Source of the DNA: Pararoseomonas baculiformis
GTDB lineage: Bacteria > Pseudomonadota > Alphaproteobacteria > Acetobacterales > Acetobacteraceae
Reading direction: 5' to 3'
Assembly: GCF_017813395.1 (NCBI RefSeq)
Contig: NZ_JAGIZB010000022.1
Coordinates: 1 to 64,000, forward strand
DNA length: 64,000 nucleotides
Part shown: piece after piece, positions 16,165 through 24,847 of the stretch
Position numbering within the stretch: position 1 is the first letter of the stretch
Layout: each line of letters starts with the position of its first letter
The notes under the pieces: model-generated
Databases searched by the model: none
What the model was told of the DNA's origin: nothing
What the model saw: the letters and a program-made list of their open reading frames with translations, nothing else
Translations under genes and position numbers: made by a program

Positions 16165-17280
16165 ATGAGCCCGTTGTTCCAACCCCTGCGCCTCGGCGGG
16201 CTCGAACTGCCCAACCGCATCACCATTGCCCCAATGTGCCAGTACTCGGCCGAGGAGGGGCGGGCAGGGGACTGGCACCTCATCCATCTCGGCCATCTCG
16301 CCCTTTCCGGCGCGGGGCTGCTGGTGCTGGAGGCTACGGCGGTGCTGCCGGAAGGCCGGATCAGCCCCGTCGATCTCGGCCTCTATTCCGATGACACGGA
16401 AGCGGCGCTGGATCGCGTGCTGCGCGCCGTGCGGGGGCAATCCGCAATCCCCCTGGCCATCCAGATCAACCATGCCGGCCGCAAGGCCTCCAGCCGTGCA
16501 CCCTGGGAAGGCGGCACGCAGATCCCGCCCGATGCGCCCGGCGGCTGGAAGACCCTGGCGCCCTCCGCCATCCCGCATTCCGAAGGCGAGGACACGCCGC
16601 TCGCCCTGGATCGCGCGGGCATGGACCGGGTGCGGGACGGCTTCGTGGATTGCGCCCGCCGCGCCGTGCGCATCGGCCTGCAGGGAATCGAACTGCACGC
16701 GGCCCATGGCTACCTGCTGCACCAGTTCCTCTCCCCCCTCGCGAACCGCCGCAACGACGAATATGGAGGCACCGCCGCGAACCGGATGCGCTTCCCGCTG
16801 GAGGTGTTCGAGGCCGTCCGCGCCGCCATCCCAGGGGAAATCCCGGTCTGGATGCGCGTCTCCGCCACGGACTGGGTGCCGGGAGGCTGGGACATCGAGG
16901 ACACGGTCGCCTTCGCCCGCGCCCTGGGCGAGCGCGGCTGCGCCGCCATCCATGTCAGCACCGGCGGGGTTTCCCCCAGGCAGTCCATCCCGCTCGGCCC
17001 GGGCTACCAGGTGCCCTTCGCCGCGCGGGTGAAGGCCGAAACCGGGCTCACCACCATCGCTGTCGGGCTCATCACCGAGCCAGCGCAGGCCGAGGAGATC
17101 ATCGCCTCCGGCCAGGCCGATGCCATCGCCCTGGCACGCGGCATCCTCTACGACCCGCGCTGGCCCTGGCATGCCGCGGCGCAGCTCGGCGCCCGCGTCA
17201 CGGCGCCGAGGCAGTACTGGCGGTCCCAGCCGCGGGAGTACAAGGATCTCTTCGCGGGCGCCGCCTTCGGGCAGCGCTAG
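16165..17280 (+). CDS. NADH:flavin oxidoreductase, YqjM-like old yellow enzyme
   Basis: An FMN-dependent ene-reductase of 371 residues on a TIM barrel. The features of the thermophilic-like YqjM class are visible. These are a cysteine near the flavin in APMCQYS (C25), the ELHAAHGYLLHQFLSP segment with both substrate-anion-binding histidines, SNRRxDxYGG-type RRNDEYGG, and the phosphate-binding AVGLI and ALARGILYDP loops. The chosen ATG at 16165 matches the start of homology; the frame continues 22 codons further upstream without homology. It lies 84 bases after the lyase, probably the third gene of the module. It reduces activated C=C bonds; the natural substrate is not known. Confidence 0.87.
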   Translation: MSPLFQPLRLGGLELPNRITIAPMCQYSAEEGRAGDWHLIHLGHLALSGAGLLVLEATAVLPEGRISPVDLGLYSDDTEAALDRVLRAVRGQSAIPLAIQINHAGRKASSRAPWEGGTQIPPDAPGGWKTLAPSAIPHSEGEDTPLALDRAGMDRVRDGFVDCARRAVRIGLQGIELHAAHGYLLHQFLSPLANRRNDEYGGTAANRMRFPLEVFEAVRAAIPGEIPVWMRVSATDWVPGGWDIEDTVAFARALGERGCAAIHVSTGGVSPRQSIPLGPGYQVPFAARVKAETGLTTIAVGLITEPAQAEEIIASGQADAIALARGILYDPRWPWHAAAQLGARVTAPRQYWRSQPREYKDLFAGAAFGQR

Positions 17281-17286
17281 GCGGTT

Positions 17287-18135
17287 CTAGCGGCGGGAAC
17301 CCTCGGCCAGCAGCCAGCGGAGCAGCAGCTGGCGCGAGGGTGGATCGCCATAGAGCACGGGATGGCCGGACCATTCCGAGCGGACCAGCCTGCTGCCGGG
17401 GATGGCGGCCGCAAGCGCCTCCCCCATGGCTGTGGGCACGACGGAGTCCTCGGCCGAAACCATCACCAGCGTCGGCGGCAGGCGGGAGGCTGCGGCGCGG
17501 AGGGCGCCGATGCTGTCCATCGGATGCCGGTTCAGCCAAGCCAGGCCGGGCAGCCAGGGCATGTGCTGGCGGATGGTCTCGGTCATGGAGGTGAAGCCGC
17601 TGTCGATCACCAGCAGGTCCGCCACCCCGGTGGCGGCCAGATGGACCGCCGGGGCGGAGCCGATGCTCTCGCCCAGCACGGCGAGGCGGCGGGTGGGCCA
17701 GCGCGCCCTGGCCCAGGCGGCGGTGGCCTCCGCCGTGGCCTTCAGCGCCGCCTCCGAAGGGGCGCCAGGATTGCCGGAATAGCCAGGATATTCGGCCGCC
17801 ACCACGGGAATGCCGGCCTCGGCAAGGCCGGTGGTGATGGTGGCGGCCAGCGCGGCGGAGGAGGCATTGCCATGCAGGTAGAGGAGAACCGGCGCCTCCG
17901 GGTTCGCCCCCGTATCGGCATGAAGGAAGGCGATACGGCCGGCGCCGGGCAGCTCGACATGGCCTGTCCGCCAGATGCCGGAGGCGGCGACCGGCGTATC
18001 CCCGTGGCGGACGGGAAAGAGGAAGCGCTCCTGCATGGCCCAGAGCGTGACGGCCGGGGCCAGGACCAGAAGGACAAGAAGAAGGACGGCGAGAATGGCG
18101 ATTCGGGCAAGTAGGGACACGGCGTAGCCTATCAC
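17287..18135 (-). CDS. Membrane-anchored alpha/beta hydrolase
   Basis: A 282-residue protein with one N-terminal transmembrane helix (about residues 5-32) followed by an alpha/beta-hydrolase domain. The oxyanion loop LYLHGN is at 86-91, nucleophile elbow GESIGS has Ser157, and the likely acid and base are D230 in SAED and H258 in SGHP. This resembles the ABHD13/YfhR group of serine hydrolases; the ester or amide substrate is unknown. The start codon is GTG at 18135, needed to keep the membrane helix. It converges with the oxidoreductase gene, six bases away. Confidence 0.82.
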   Translation of the reverse strand: MIGYAVSLLARIAILAVLLLVLLVLAPAVTLWAMQERFLFPVRHGDTPVAASGIWRTGHVELPGAGRIAFLHADTGANPEAPVLLYLHGNASSAALAATITTGLAEAGIPVVAAEYPGYSGNPGAPSEAALKATAEATAAWARARWPTRRLAVLGESIGSAPAVHLAATGVADLLVIDSGFTSMTETIRQHMPWLPGLAWLNRHPMDSIGALRAAASRLPPTLVMVSAEDSVVPTAMGEALAAAIPGSRLVRSEWSGHPVLYGDPPSRQLLLRWLLAEGSRR

Positions 18136-18277
18136 CCCCGCGCCGCGCGTCAGCTGCCTGATCCCGGCCTGAAGGCGGAGCTGCCGGGCGGGATGGCCGT
18201 GCGAGCCTTATGTCTGCTGGCGCAGCAGGCCGGTTCCCGCCCTTCGCGATCGGCGGGCGGGGGCCATGGAAGGTCCT

Positions 18278-18553
18278 CTACGCCGTCGGCCGCCGGTGGA
18301 AGCCCGGCTCATCCGGCAATTCGGCGAAGCTCTCCTCGATCTTCTCAACCCGTGCCAGGGGCGGGCCATGCCGCGCGGCGAGAAGGACGGAGCCCACCGC
18401 CGGCTCCTCGCCGGCCAGCAGGGCCTCCACCGACCCATCGGCGCGGTTCCGCACCCAGCCTGTCAGCCCGGCCGCGCTCGCCTCCCGCACCAGCCAGTCG
18501 CGGTATCCCACGCCCTGGACGCGGCCCCGGATCCGCAGGAGGCGGGCCTTCAA
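18278..18553 (-). CDS. acyP: Acylphosphatase
   Basis: A 91-residue enzyme hydrolysing acyl phosphates such as acetyl or carbamoyl phosphate. The signature RGRVQGVGYRDW contains catalytic Arg18, and GWVRNR supplies catalytic Asn36; overall length is the family norm. It starts at TTG (18553), which overlaps the stop codon of the upstream ATP12 gene, so translation is coupled. No alternative ATG would retain Arg18. About 140 bases separate it from the hydrolase gene downstream. Confidence 0.92.
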   Translation of the reverse strand: MKARLLRIRGRVQGVGYRDWLVREASAAGLTGWVRNRADGSVEALLAGEEPAVGSVLLAARHGPPLARVEKIEESFAELPDEPGFHRRPTA

Positions 18554-19251
18554 CGGGACAGTTCCAGCAGCCGCGCGGCCAGGGCGATGTCCTCCGCGAT
18601 ACCGGCGCGGCGGGCCAGGGCTTCGGAATCCGTGCCCCAGAAGGATTCCTGGTAGGTTTCGTCCAGGATCGCGAGGCGATGCGCCTCCGCCGCGTCGATC
18701 CGCCCGGCCGAGAGGGCAAGACCGAGCACGAGGCTGCCCAGCGCCGGCACCGCGATCCCCAGGGCCGAGACGCCGAAAGCCGAGTGCGCCGCCACCGCCG
18801 CATGCAGCGCCCTCAGCGAGGAGGGGGCCTGCGTGACATGGACGATGCCCTTCGTCACCGCCAGCGGTGCGTCATAGTGAAGGGCGGCCCAGTCCAGCAG
18901 CGGTTGCCAGTTCTCGGCCTGGAGTGCGGCCAGGCGCCGGTCCTCGGCGCGGTAGCACAGCAGGTCGCTCTCCGCATATTCGGCGATGGCGGCCACGCTG
19001 GGGGCGGGATCGGGCGCGATGCGGTCCACGGCGGTGCCGACGAGGCGCGTCAGCGGCACCTCCTCCATCGACATCTCGTTTCCCTTGGCCCCGCCCGCGG
19101 CGTGCCATTCGGCGGCGACGGCCTCCGCCAGGGGGCGGCTCGGCAGGTGCAGGGTGGTGCCACCTGGCAGGCGCAGCGGGCGCCCATCCAGGGCGATGCT
19201 CCAGCCGGAGTCCATGGGCTGGACGGCGGCCTCATTCCAGAAACGCTTCAT
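18550..19251 (-). CDS. ATP12-family F1-ATPase assembly chaperone
   Basis: A 233-residue protein of the ATP12 family, which in mitochondria and alphaproteobacteria helps assemble the F1 alpha subunit. Recognisable blocks are [10 protein letters not shown] at the start, [15 protein letters not shown], the EWHAAG segment, [11 protein letters not shown] and the final SFWGTDSEA. The frame opens upstream, but homology begins at the ATG at 19251. It overlaps acyP by four bases. The presence of ATP12 is itself a marker for an alphaproteobacterial genome. Confidence 0.88.
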   Translation of the reverse strand: MKRFWNEAAVQPMDSGWSIALDGRPLRLPGGTTLHLPSRPLAEAVAAEWHAAGGAKGNEMSMEEVPLTRLVGTAVDRIAPDPAPSVAAIAEYAESDLLCYRAEDRRLAALQAENWQPLLDWAALHYDAPLAVTKGIVHVTQAPSSLRALHAAVAAHSAFGVSALGIAVPALGSLVLGLALSAGRIDAAEAHRLAILDETYQESFWGTDSEALARRAGIAEDIALAARLLELSR

Positions 19252-19298
19252 GCGGCGGGAATTGGGGTGCCAGGGGGGGGCATGGCAAGCTGTCCCGC

Positions 19299-19628
19299 AT
19301 GGGATCTGCACTGATCTATGGCGCGGCGGCGCTGGCGGAAATCGGCGGCTGCTTCGCCTTCTGGGGATGGCGGCGCCTGGGCTGGCCGGCCTGGGCGCTA
19401 TTGCCCGGCATGGCTTCCCTGGCCTTGTTCGCCGGGCTGCTGACCCTGGTGGAAGCCTCGGCGGCCGGGCGGGCCTATGCGGCCTATGGCGGCGTCTATG
19501 TGGCGGCTTCCCTCGCCTGGCTCTGGGCGGTGGAGGGAAGGGTGCCGGATGCCTGGGATCTCGGTGGCACGGCCCTCTGCCTCCTGGGCGCGGCCGTGAT
19601 CCTCTGGGGCGGCGGGGACGGGCGGTGA
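19299..19628 (+). CDS. YnfA/UPF0060-family inner membrane protein
   Basis: A 109-residue hydrophobic protein with four predicted transmembrane helices and the family blocks [20 protein letters not shown] and [11 protein letters not shown]. The family belongs with small multidrug-resistance-like transporters, but its function is not established. The ATG at 19299 fits family length. It is divergent from the ATP12 gene (47 bases) and stands alone. Confidence 0.88.
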   Translation: MGSALIYGAAALAEIGGCFAFWGWRRLGWPAWALLPGMASLALFAGLLTLVEASAAGRAYAAYGGVYVAASLAWLWAVEGRVPDAWDLGGTALCLLGAAVILWGGGDGR

Positions 19629-19651
19629 GACCGCCGGCCCGCGCCGCCGGA

Positions 19652-21610
19652 TCAGGGCGGGAAGGCCCCGGCCGGGCTGGAGCAGGGCGCCAGGGGCTGC
19701 CCGGGAAAGGCATCGGGGACGGCCAGCGCAAGATCGGCGGCGGGGCGGCCGAGCAGGTAGCCCTGGGCATAATCCGCGCCCAGCGCCTGCAGCATCCCCC
19801 AGTCCTCCGTGGTCTCCACGCCTTCCACCACCACCTTCAGGCCGAAGCTCTGCGACACCGCCAGCAGGGCGGTCAGCACGGTTCCGCGCTGCGCCGGGGG
19901 AAGGGCAAGGATCGAACGGTCCAGCTTCACCAGGTCGAAGCGGAACTCCCGCAGGCAGGCGATGTTCGAGAAGCCCGAGCCGAAATCGTCCAGCGCGACC
20001 TGCACGCCCATGGCCTGCAGCCGCCGCACGGCCTCCCGTGCCCGGGGGAAGCGGAGCAGGGGGATCTGCTCGGTCAGTTCCAGCGCCAGGCGCCCGGGCG
20101 GCAGCCCGGTCTCGCGCAGGATGTTCGCCACCATTCCCGCCAGGTCCGGTTGCTGGAACTGCACGGGGGAGATATTCACGGCGATGCGCCATTCGCCCCC
20201 GGCCCGCACGGCCGTCTCGCAGGCGCGGCGCAGCACCCAGGCGCCGATCTGGATGATCAGCCCGGTTTCCTCGGCAACGGGGATGAATGTGTCGGGCGGG
20301 ACAGGGCCGCGATCCGGATCCTCCCAGCGCAGCAGCGCCTCCACCGAAACGAGCGATCCGTCGCCGCAGCGGCGGATGGGCTGGAAGGCCAGGGAGAGGT
20401 GCCCCCGCGCGATGGCCAGGCGCAGCGCCGCCGGAAGCGCCGCGGCGGAACGAACGGCTTCCAGGGCCGCGGAAGGGGCGGCCCCGGCCGGCGGCTCCAC
20501 CGCTGGCTCCAGGAAGCGGAGGCTGTGCCCGCCATTGTGCTTGGCCTCGTAGAGCGCGCGGTCCGCGCCGCGCAGGAGGTGGTCGGGCGTGGTTCCGTCC
20601 TCGGGCATCATGGCCACGCCGACGCTCGCGCCGACCCGCAGCGTGGTGCCGTCGTTGAGGACGAAGGGCGAAGAAAGGCTTTCCACGATCCGCTCGCCCA
20701 CCGCCCTGGCATCCTCGCGCCCGGCGGCGCCCAGCACGGCCGCGAACTCGTCGCCGCCGAGCCGGCCCACCACATCCGAGGGCCGCGCGGCGTTCCGCAG
20801 CCGGCCGGCGACCAGGCGCAGGAGCTCGTCCCCCGCCGCATGGCCATGCAGGTCATTGACCATCTTGAAGCCATCGAGGTCGAGCTGCAGCACCGCCGCG
20901 GGCTGGTCCGGGCTGGCGGTGCAGCGCTCGATCGCCTCATACAGGGCGCGGCGATTGGGTAGCCCCGTCAGCGTGTCGTGCATGGCGAGATGGCTGAGGC
21001 GCTGCATCGCCTCCACCTCGTCGGTCCGCTCCCGTGTCGTGCCCCGGTAGCCGACGACCAGCCCCGCCTCGTCCAGGATGGGCACGCCGTTCACCCGGAA
21101 ATGGGCAATGCTGCCATCCGAGCGGCGCGCGCTGTACTGGAAGTCCCGAAACGGCTTTCCGGCGCGGTTGGCGGCGAGCTGCTGGTCCCAGGCAGCCGCA
21201 GGTGTGATCGGGTCGAGGGCGCGCAGCTCCGCCACGCAGCCACCCAGCCGGACCCCGGGCACGTCGCGGTGCACGCCGCGGTGGTCCGAGACGAAGGTGA
21301 ACCGGCCCTGCGCATCCACCTCCCACACGAGGTCCGAGGAGCATTCCGTCAGGTCCTGCGCCCGGCGGAGGGCCTGCTTGAGCTTCAGGTTGATGGCGGT
21401 CAGCCGCCCCACATGTTCGCGGTGGGAGGAGCGCAGGAACAGGACCAACAGGAGGAGCAGGGCGACATGGCCCAGCACGCTCAACCCGTCGAGCGTCCAG
21501 TCCCGGCCACCGTCCTGCAGCCCTTCCCGGATGGCGACCAGGAGGTCGGCCAGCATGAGGATGACCTGCCCCGGGACCAACAGAAGAACCGCCAGCCTCG
21601 CGCGCGTCAT
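19652..21610 (-). CDS. Membrane PAS-GGDEF-EAL protein (cyclic di-GMP turnover)
   Basis: A 652-residue signalling protein. Two transmembrane segments (about 5-26 and 42-62) are followed by a PAS domain (~90-205), a GGDEF diguanylate cyclase domain with RLGGDEFA, and an EAL phosphodiesterase domain. The EAL part keeps VEALLRW, NISPVQF, LELTE, DDFGSG, KLDRS, EGVET and QGYLLGRP, so all expected catalytic positions look intact. The cyclase has an RPSD inhibitory site five residues before GGDEF. Both activities are therefore plausible, with the PAS domain as sensor. The start of the open frame at 21610 retains the first membrane helix. It is monocistronic. Confidence 0.9.
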   Translation of the reverse strand: MTRARLAVLLLVPGQVILMLADLLVAIREGLQDGGRDWTLDGLSVLGHVALLLLLVLFLRSSHREHVGRLTAINLKLKQALRRAQDLTECSSDLVWEVDAQGRFTFVSDHRGVHRDVPGVRLGGCVAELRALDPITPAAAWDQQLAANRAGKPFRDFQYSARRSDGSIAHFRVNGVPILDEAGLVVGYRGTTRERTDEVEAMQRLSHLAMHDTLTGLPNRRALYEAIERCTASPDQPAAVLQLDLDGFKMVNDLHGHAAGDELLRLVAGRLRNAARPSDVVGRLGGDEFAAVLGAAGREDARAVGERIVESLSSPFVLNDGTTLRVGASVGVAMMPEDGTTPDHLLRGADRALYEAKHNGGHSLRFLEPAVEPPAGAAPSAALEAVRSAAALPAALRLAIARGHLSLAFQPIRRCGDGSLVSVEALLRWEDPDRGPVPPDTFIPVAEETGLIIQIGAWVLRRACETAVRAGGEWRIAVNISPVQFQQPDLAGMVANILRETGLPPGRLALELTEQIPLLRFPRAREAVRRLQAMGVQVALDDFGSGFSNIACLREFRFDLVKLDRSILALPPAQRGTVLTALLAVSQSFGLKVVVEGVETTEDWGMLQALGADYAQGYLLGRPAADLALAVPDAFPGQPLAPCSSPAGAFPP

Positions 21611-21738
21611 CCCTCATCCGCCTGTGCAATCCCGCAACCGACGGTAGAACATCCGGGGCATGCGATCAACTTTCCTTGATCGCGGATGGGGCTGTGCCGC
21701 CGGAACTGCCGCCCGCAGGACCGGGGCCCAGCCCCGCC

Positions 21739-22971
21739 TCAGTTCAGCTCGTTCTTGAAGAAGCGCCCATCCCGCATGATCGCCCGCATCGCGGCGCCCT
21801 GGTTCTGCAGGCAGGAGAGGTCCTTCAGCGGGTCGCCATCCACCACTAGCAGATCCGCCCTGGCGCCAGGGGCCAGCACGCCGATCTCGCCCTCCATCAT
21901 GCAGAGCCGGGCGGCGAGGGTGGTGGCGGAGAACAGGACCTCATGCACCGGCAATACCCGGGCGCGGATCTCGAACTCCATGGACTGGTACTTGTGCAGC
22001 CCGCCCAGCAGGTCCGAGCCGAAGGCCATGGGCAGGCCGGCGCGGCGCATGATGTCCAGCGATTCCAGGCCGGCCTTGCGCACCGTCTCGATCTTGGCGA
22101 CCGATTCCGGGCCGAGCCCCATCGCCGCGCCTTCCAGCGCCAGCCCCTCATAGGCGACGAGGGTGGGGCAGGCGATGGCGCCGGCCTTCACCGCCATCTC
22201 CGCCGTCTCGGGCTGGATGAGGTTGCAGTGCTCCAGGGAGTAGACGCCACATTCCACCGCACGGCGGATCGCCTTGTCCGTATAGAGGTGAGCGGCGACA
22301 TAGGTGCCGGCATTCTCCGCCTCCTCCACCGCCGCGCGGATCTCCTCGCGCGAGAAGCCGAGGGCGTGGATGGGATCATTGGGCGAGGCGACCCCGCCAT
22401 TCGCCATGATCTTGATGAAGCGCGCTCCGGACTTGATCTCCTCCCGCGCCGCGCGCCGCACCTCGTCCACCCCATCCACCAGCCGGCCGAGCGAACCGAC
22501 GCGGGCGGAGAAGATCCCGTCCCGGTCGTCGGAGCGGCTGCGGAAATCCGAATGCCCGCCCGTCTGGCTCAGCGCCTTGCCGCAGGGCACGACGCGCGGC
22601 CCGTCGAGCAGCCCCTCATCCACCGCGATGGCGATGCCGGGCTCCGCCCCGCCCAGGTCGCGCACGGTGGTGAAGCCGCGCATGAGCATCCCATGCATCA
22701 CCTTCGCCGCCCGCATCATGGCCAGGGAGGAAGGCTGCGCCGAGTTCTCCGCGATGTTCACCATGGCGGCGACGACATGCACATGGGCGTCCACCAGGCC
22801 GGGCATGATGGTCTTGCCACGCAGGTCCACGCGGGTGGCCGAGGAGGAGGTGATGGGCTTGTCCGAGACCTCCCGGATGCGGTCGCCCTCCACCAGAACC
22901 TCCATCCCGCCGCGCAGCTCGGTGGCGCCGGGTTCCAGGAACTGGCCATTGGTGAAGACATAGGACGTCAT
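21739..22971 (-). CDS. Metal-dependent amidohydrolase, prolidase-like (COG1228)
   Basis: A 410-residue TIM-barrel amidohydrolase. Metal ligands are visible: HxH at H63/H65 in DAHVHV, the carboxylated lysine candidate K187 in FIKIMANGG, H228 in AAHLYT, H248 in LEHC and D320 in GSD. The closest characterised relatives in COG1228 hydrolyse dipeptides ending in proline or similar residues. It lies 36 bases after a gamma-glutamyltransferase gene and in the same direction as a hydroxyproline epimerase, so release of prolyl or hydroxyprolyl residues from peptides is a reasonable guess. No signal peptide, so probably cytoplasmic. Confidence 0.82.
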   Translation of the reverse strand: MTSYVFTNGQFLEPGATELRGGMEVLVEGDRIREVSDKPITSSSATRVDLRGKTIMPGLVDAHVHVVAAMVNIAENSAQPSSLAMMRAAKVMHGMLMRGFTTVRDLGGAEPGIAIAVDEGLLDGPRVVPCGKALSQTGGHSDFRSRSDDRDGIFSARVGSLGRLVDGVDEVRRAAREEIKSGARFIKIMANGGVASPNDPIHALGFSREEIRAAVEEAENAGTYVAAHLYTDKAIRRAVECGVYSLEHCNLIQPETAEMAVKAGAIACPTLVAYEGLALEGAAMGLGPESVAKIETVRKAGLESLDIMRRAGLPMAFGSDLLGGLHKYQSMEFEIRARVLPVHEVLFSATTLAARLCMMEGEIGVLAPGARADLLVVDGDPLKDLSCLQNQGAAMRAIMRDGRFFKNELN

Positions 22972-23007
22972 CGGATTCCCCCTTCTTGGCGTGACGCAGC
23001 CGGCGCG

Positions 23008-24846
23008 CTAGCGCGCGACCGCGTATCCCTGCATGCCGCGCGGATTGGCCGCGGCCTTGACCATGTGCGTTTCCCCGTCCGCCTCGCGCGCGCAGGCGGA
23101 AAGGCGGCCCTCGGACCAGGAATCGCCCAGCGTCACCTTGTGGCCGCGGCGGCGCAGCTCCTCCACCGTGGCATCCGGGAAGCGGTTCTCCAGCGTCAGC
23201 GTGCCGTAGGCCGTCTCGCGCGGCCAGAAGGAGGCGGGCGCGTGGTCCGTGTGGAACGCGGGCGCGTCGATCGCTTCCTGCAGGTTCATGCCCTGATGGG
23301 CATGGTGCAGGAAGAGCAGCAGCGACCACTGCTCCTGCTGGTCGCCACCCGGCGTGCCGAAGGCGAGATAGGGCTTGCCGTCGCGATAGGCGAAGCTGGG
23401 CGTCAACGTGGTGCGCGGCCGGACATTCGGCGCCATGGAGGAGGCGAGCCCGTCCTTCAGCCAGAACATCTGTCCACGCACGGTCAGCGAGAAACCGAGG
23501 CCCGGGACGACGGGGCTGGACTGGAACCACCCGCCCGAGGGCGTGGCCGCGACCATGTTGCCCCAGCGATCCACCACATCGACATGGCATGTGTCGCCGC
23601 GATGCGTGCCGCCGGCCGTCGTCACGGCCTCGCCCGCGCGGTCCTGGCCGCCGCGCGCATCCTCGCGCGCGACCGTCGGCTCGCCCGTGCCGACACGCGG
23701 CTCCTTCAACGTGCCGGCCGCGGCCAGCGGCGGCAGGATGGGGTCGCGGCCATCGGGCGAACCCGGGCGGAACTCATGCGAGGCCTGGTCGGTGATCAGC
23801 GCGCGGCGCCGCGCCGCATACTCGGCCGACAGCAGGGCGTCCAGCGGCACGGGCGCGCTGTCGCCATACCAGCAATCGCGGTCGGCGAAGGCGAGCTTGA
23901 TGGCCTCGGCCACCACATGCACGAAATCGGGCCCCAGCGGATCCATCTTCGCCAGGTCGAAGCCCTGCAGGATGTTGATCGCCTGCAGGAAGGACGGGCC
24001 CTGGCTCCAGGGGCCGCATTTGAACACGCGGTAGGCACCATGGTCGGAGAAGACCGGGCGTTCCACCGGCACCTGCCAGGCCGCCATGTCCTGCCCTGTC
24101 AGCAGGCCGCGGTTCCTGCGGCCGGACACGTCCCACACCTCCGCCTCGCGGTAGTAGCGGTCCACCGCCTCCGCCACCGGCCCGCGGTACCAGTGATCCA
24201 GCGCGCGGCGGATCTGCGCCTCGCGCCCGCCCACTGATTCAGCATCCTTCAGCAGGCGCTCATAGGTTTCGGCCAGGGCGGGGTTGCGGAACAGGCGCCC
24301 GGTTTCCGGAACCTTGCCGCCGGGCAGGTACACCTCGGCCGATGTGGGCCAATGCGTCTCGAACAATTCGCGCACCGAAGCGATGGCGGCCGGAATGCGG
24401 GAAACCAGCGGATAGCCCTCCCGCGCGTAGTAGATCGCGGGCTCCAGCACCTCGCGCAGCGTCGCGGTGCCCTGGTTCAGCAGCAGCGTCATCCAGGCGC
24501 CGAAGGCGCCGGGCACGCAGGCCGGCAGCAGCCCCGAACCGGGAACAAGGTCCAGCCCCAGCCCGCGCATCCGCTCCATGGTCGCGGCGGCGGGAGAGGG
24601 GCCCTGGCCGCAGATCACGATTGGCTCCTCGGCGCCCGCGGGGCAGGCGATGATGGGCGCGTCGCCGCCGGGGCCGTTCAGATGCGGCTCCACGACCTGC
24701 AGCACGAAGCCGGAGGCGACGGCGGCGTCGAAGGCATTGCCGCCCCGCTCCAGCACGCCCATGCCGGCCGCCGAGGCAAGCCAGTGGGTGGAGGCAACGG
24801 CGCCGAAGGTGCCCCGCAATTCGGGGCGTGTGGTGAAGCCGGACAT
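23008..24846 (-). CDS. Gamma-glutamyltransferase family protein
   Basis: A 612-residue Ntn-hydrolase of the gamma-glutamyltranspeptidase family. The autoprocessing/nucleophile threonine is T419 in GDTCHVDVVD, followed by RWGNMV; the small-subunit sequence continues with the SSMAPNVRPR and GTPGGDQQ segments. Most relatives have Thr-Thr-His at the nucleophile, here Thr-Cys-His. There is no obvious signal peptide, which is unusual for classical periplasmic Ggt and typical of the cytoplasmic relatives acting on gamma-glutamyl intermediates or cephalosporin-like substrates. The start is one base after the stop of the upstream dehydrogenase, so coupled. Confidence 0.88.
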   Translation of the reverse strand: MSGFTTRPELRGTFGAVASTHWLASAAGMGVLERGGNAFDAAVASGFVLQVVEPHLNGPGGDAPIIACPAGAEEPIVICGQGPSPAAATMERMRGLGLDLVPGSGLLPACVPGAFGAWMTLLLNQGTATLREVLEPAIYYAREGYPLVSRIPAAIASVRELFETHWPTSAEVYLPGGKVPETGRLFRNPALAETYERLLKDAESVGGREAQIRRALDHWYRGPVAEAVDRYYREAEVWDVSGRRNRGLLTGQDMAAWQVPVERPVFSDHGAYRVFKCGPWSQGPSFLQAINILQGFDLAKMDPLGPDFVHVVAEAIKLAFADRDCWYGDSAPVPLDALLSAEYAARRRALITDQASHEFRPGSPDGRDPILPPLAAAGTLKEPRVGTGEPTVAREDARGGQDRAGEAVTTAGGTHRGDTCHVDVVDRWGNMVAATPSGGWFQSSPVVPGLGFSLTVRGQMFWLKDGLASSMAPNVRPRTTLTPSFAYRDGKPYLAFGTPGGDQQEQWSLLLFLHHAHQGMNLQEAIDAPAFHTDHAPASFWPRETAYGTLTLENRFPDATVEELRRRGHKVTLGDSWSEGRLSACAREADGETHMVKAAANPRGMQGYAVAR

Positions 24847-24847
24847 G

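Noticed and set aside
21943-24237. Plus-strand open frame of 764 codons
   Set aside because: It is opposite the amidohydrolase and gamma-glutamyltransferase, and its sequence is rich in His, Arg and Gly as expected for an antisense shadow.
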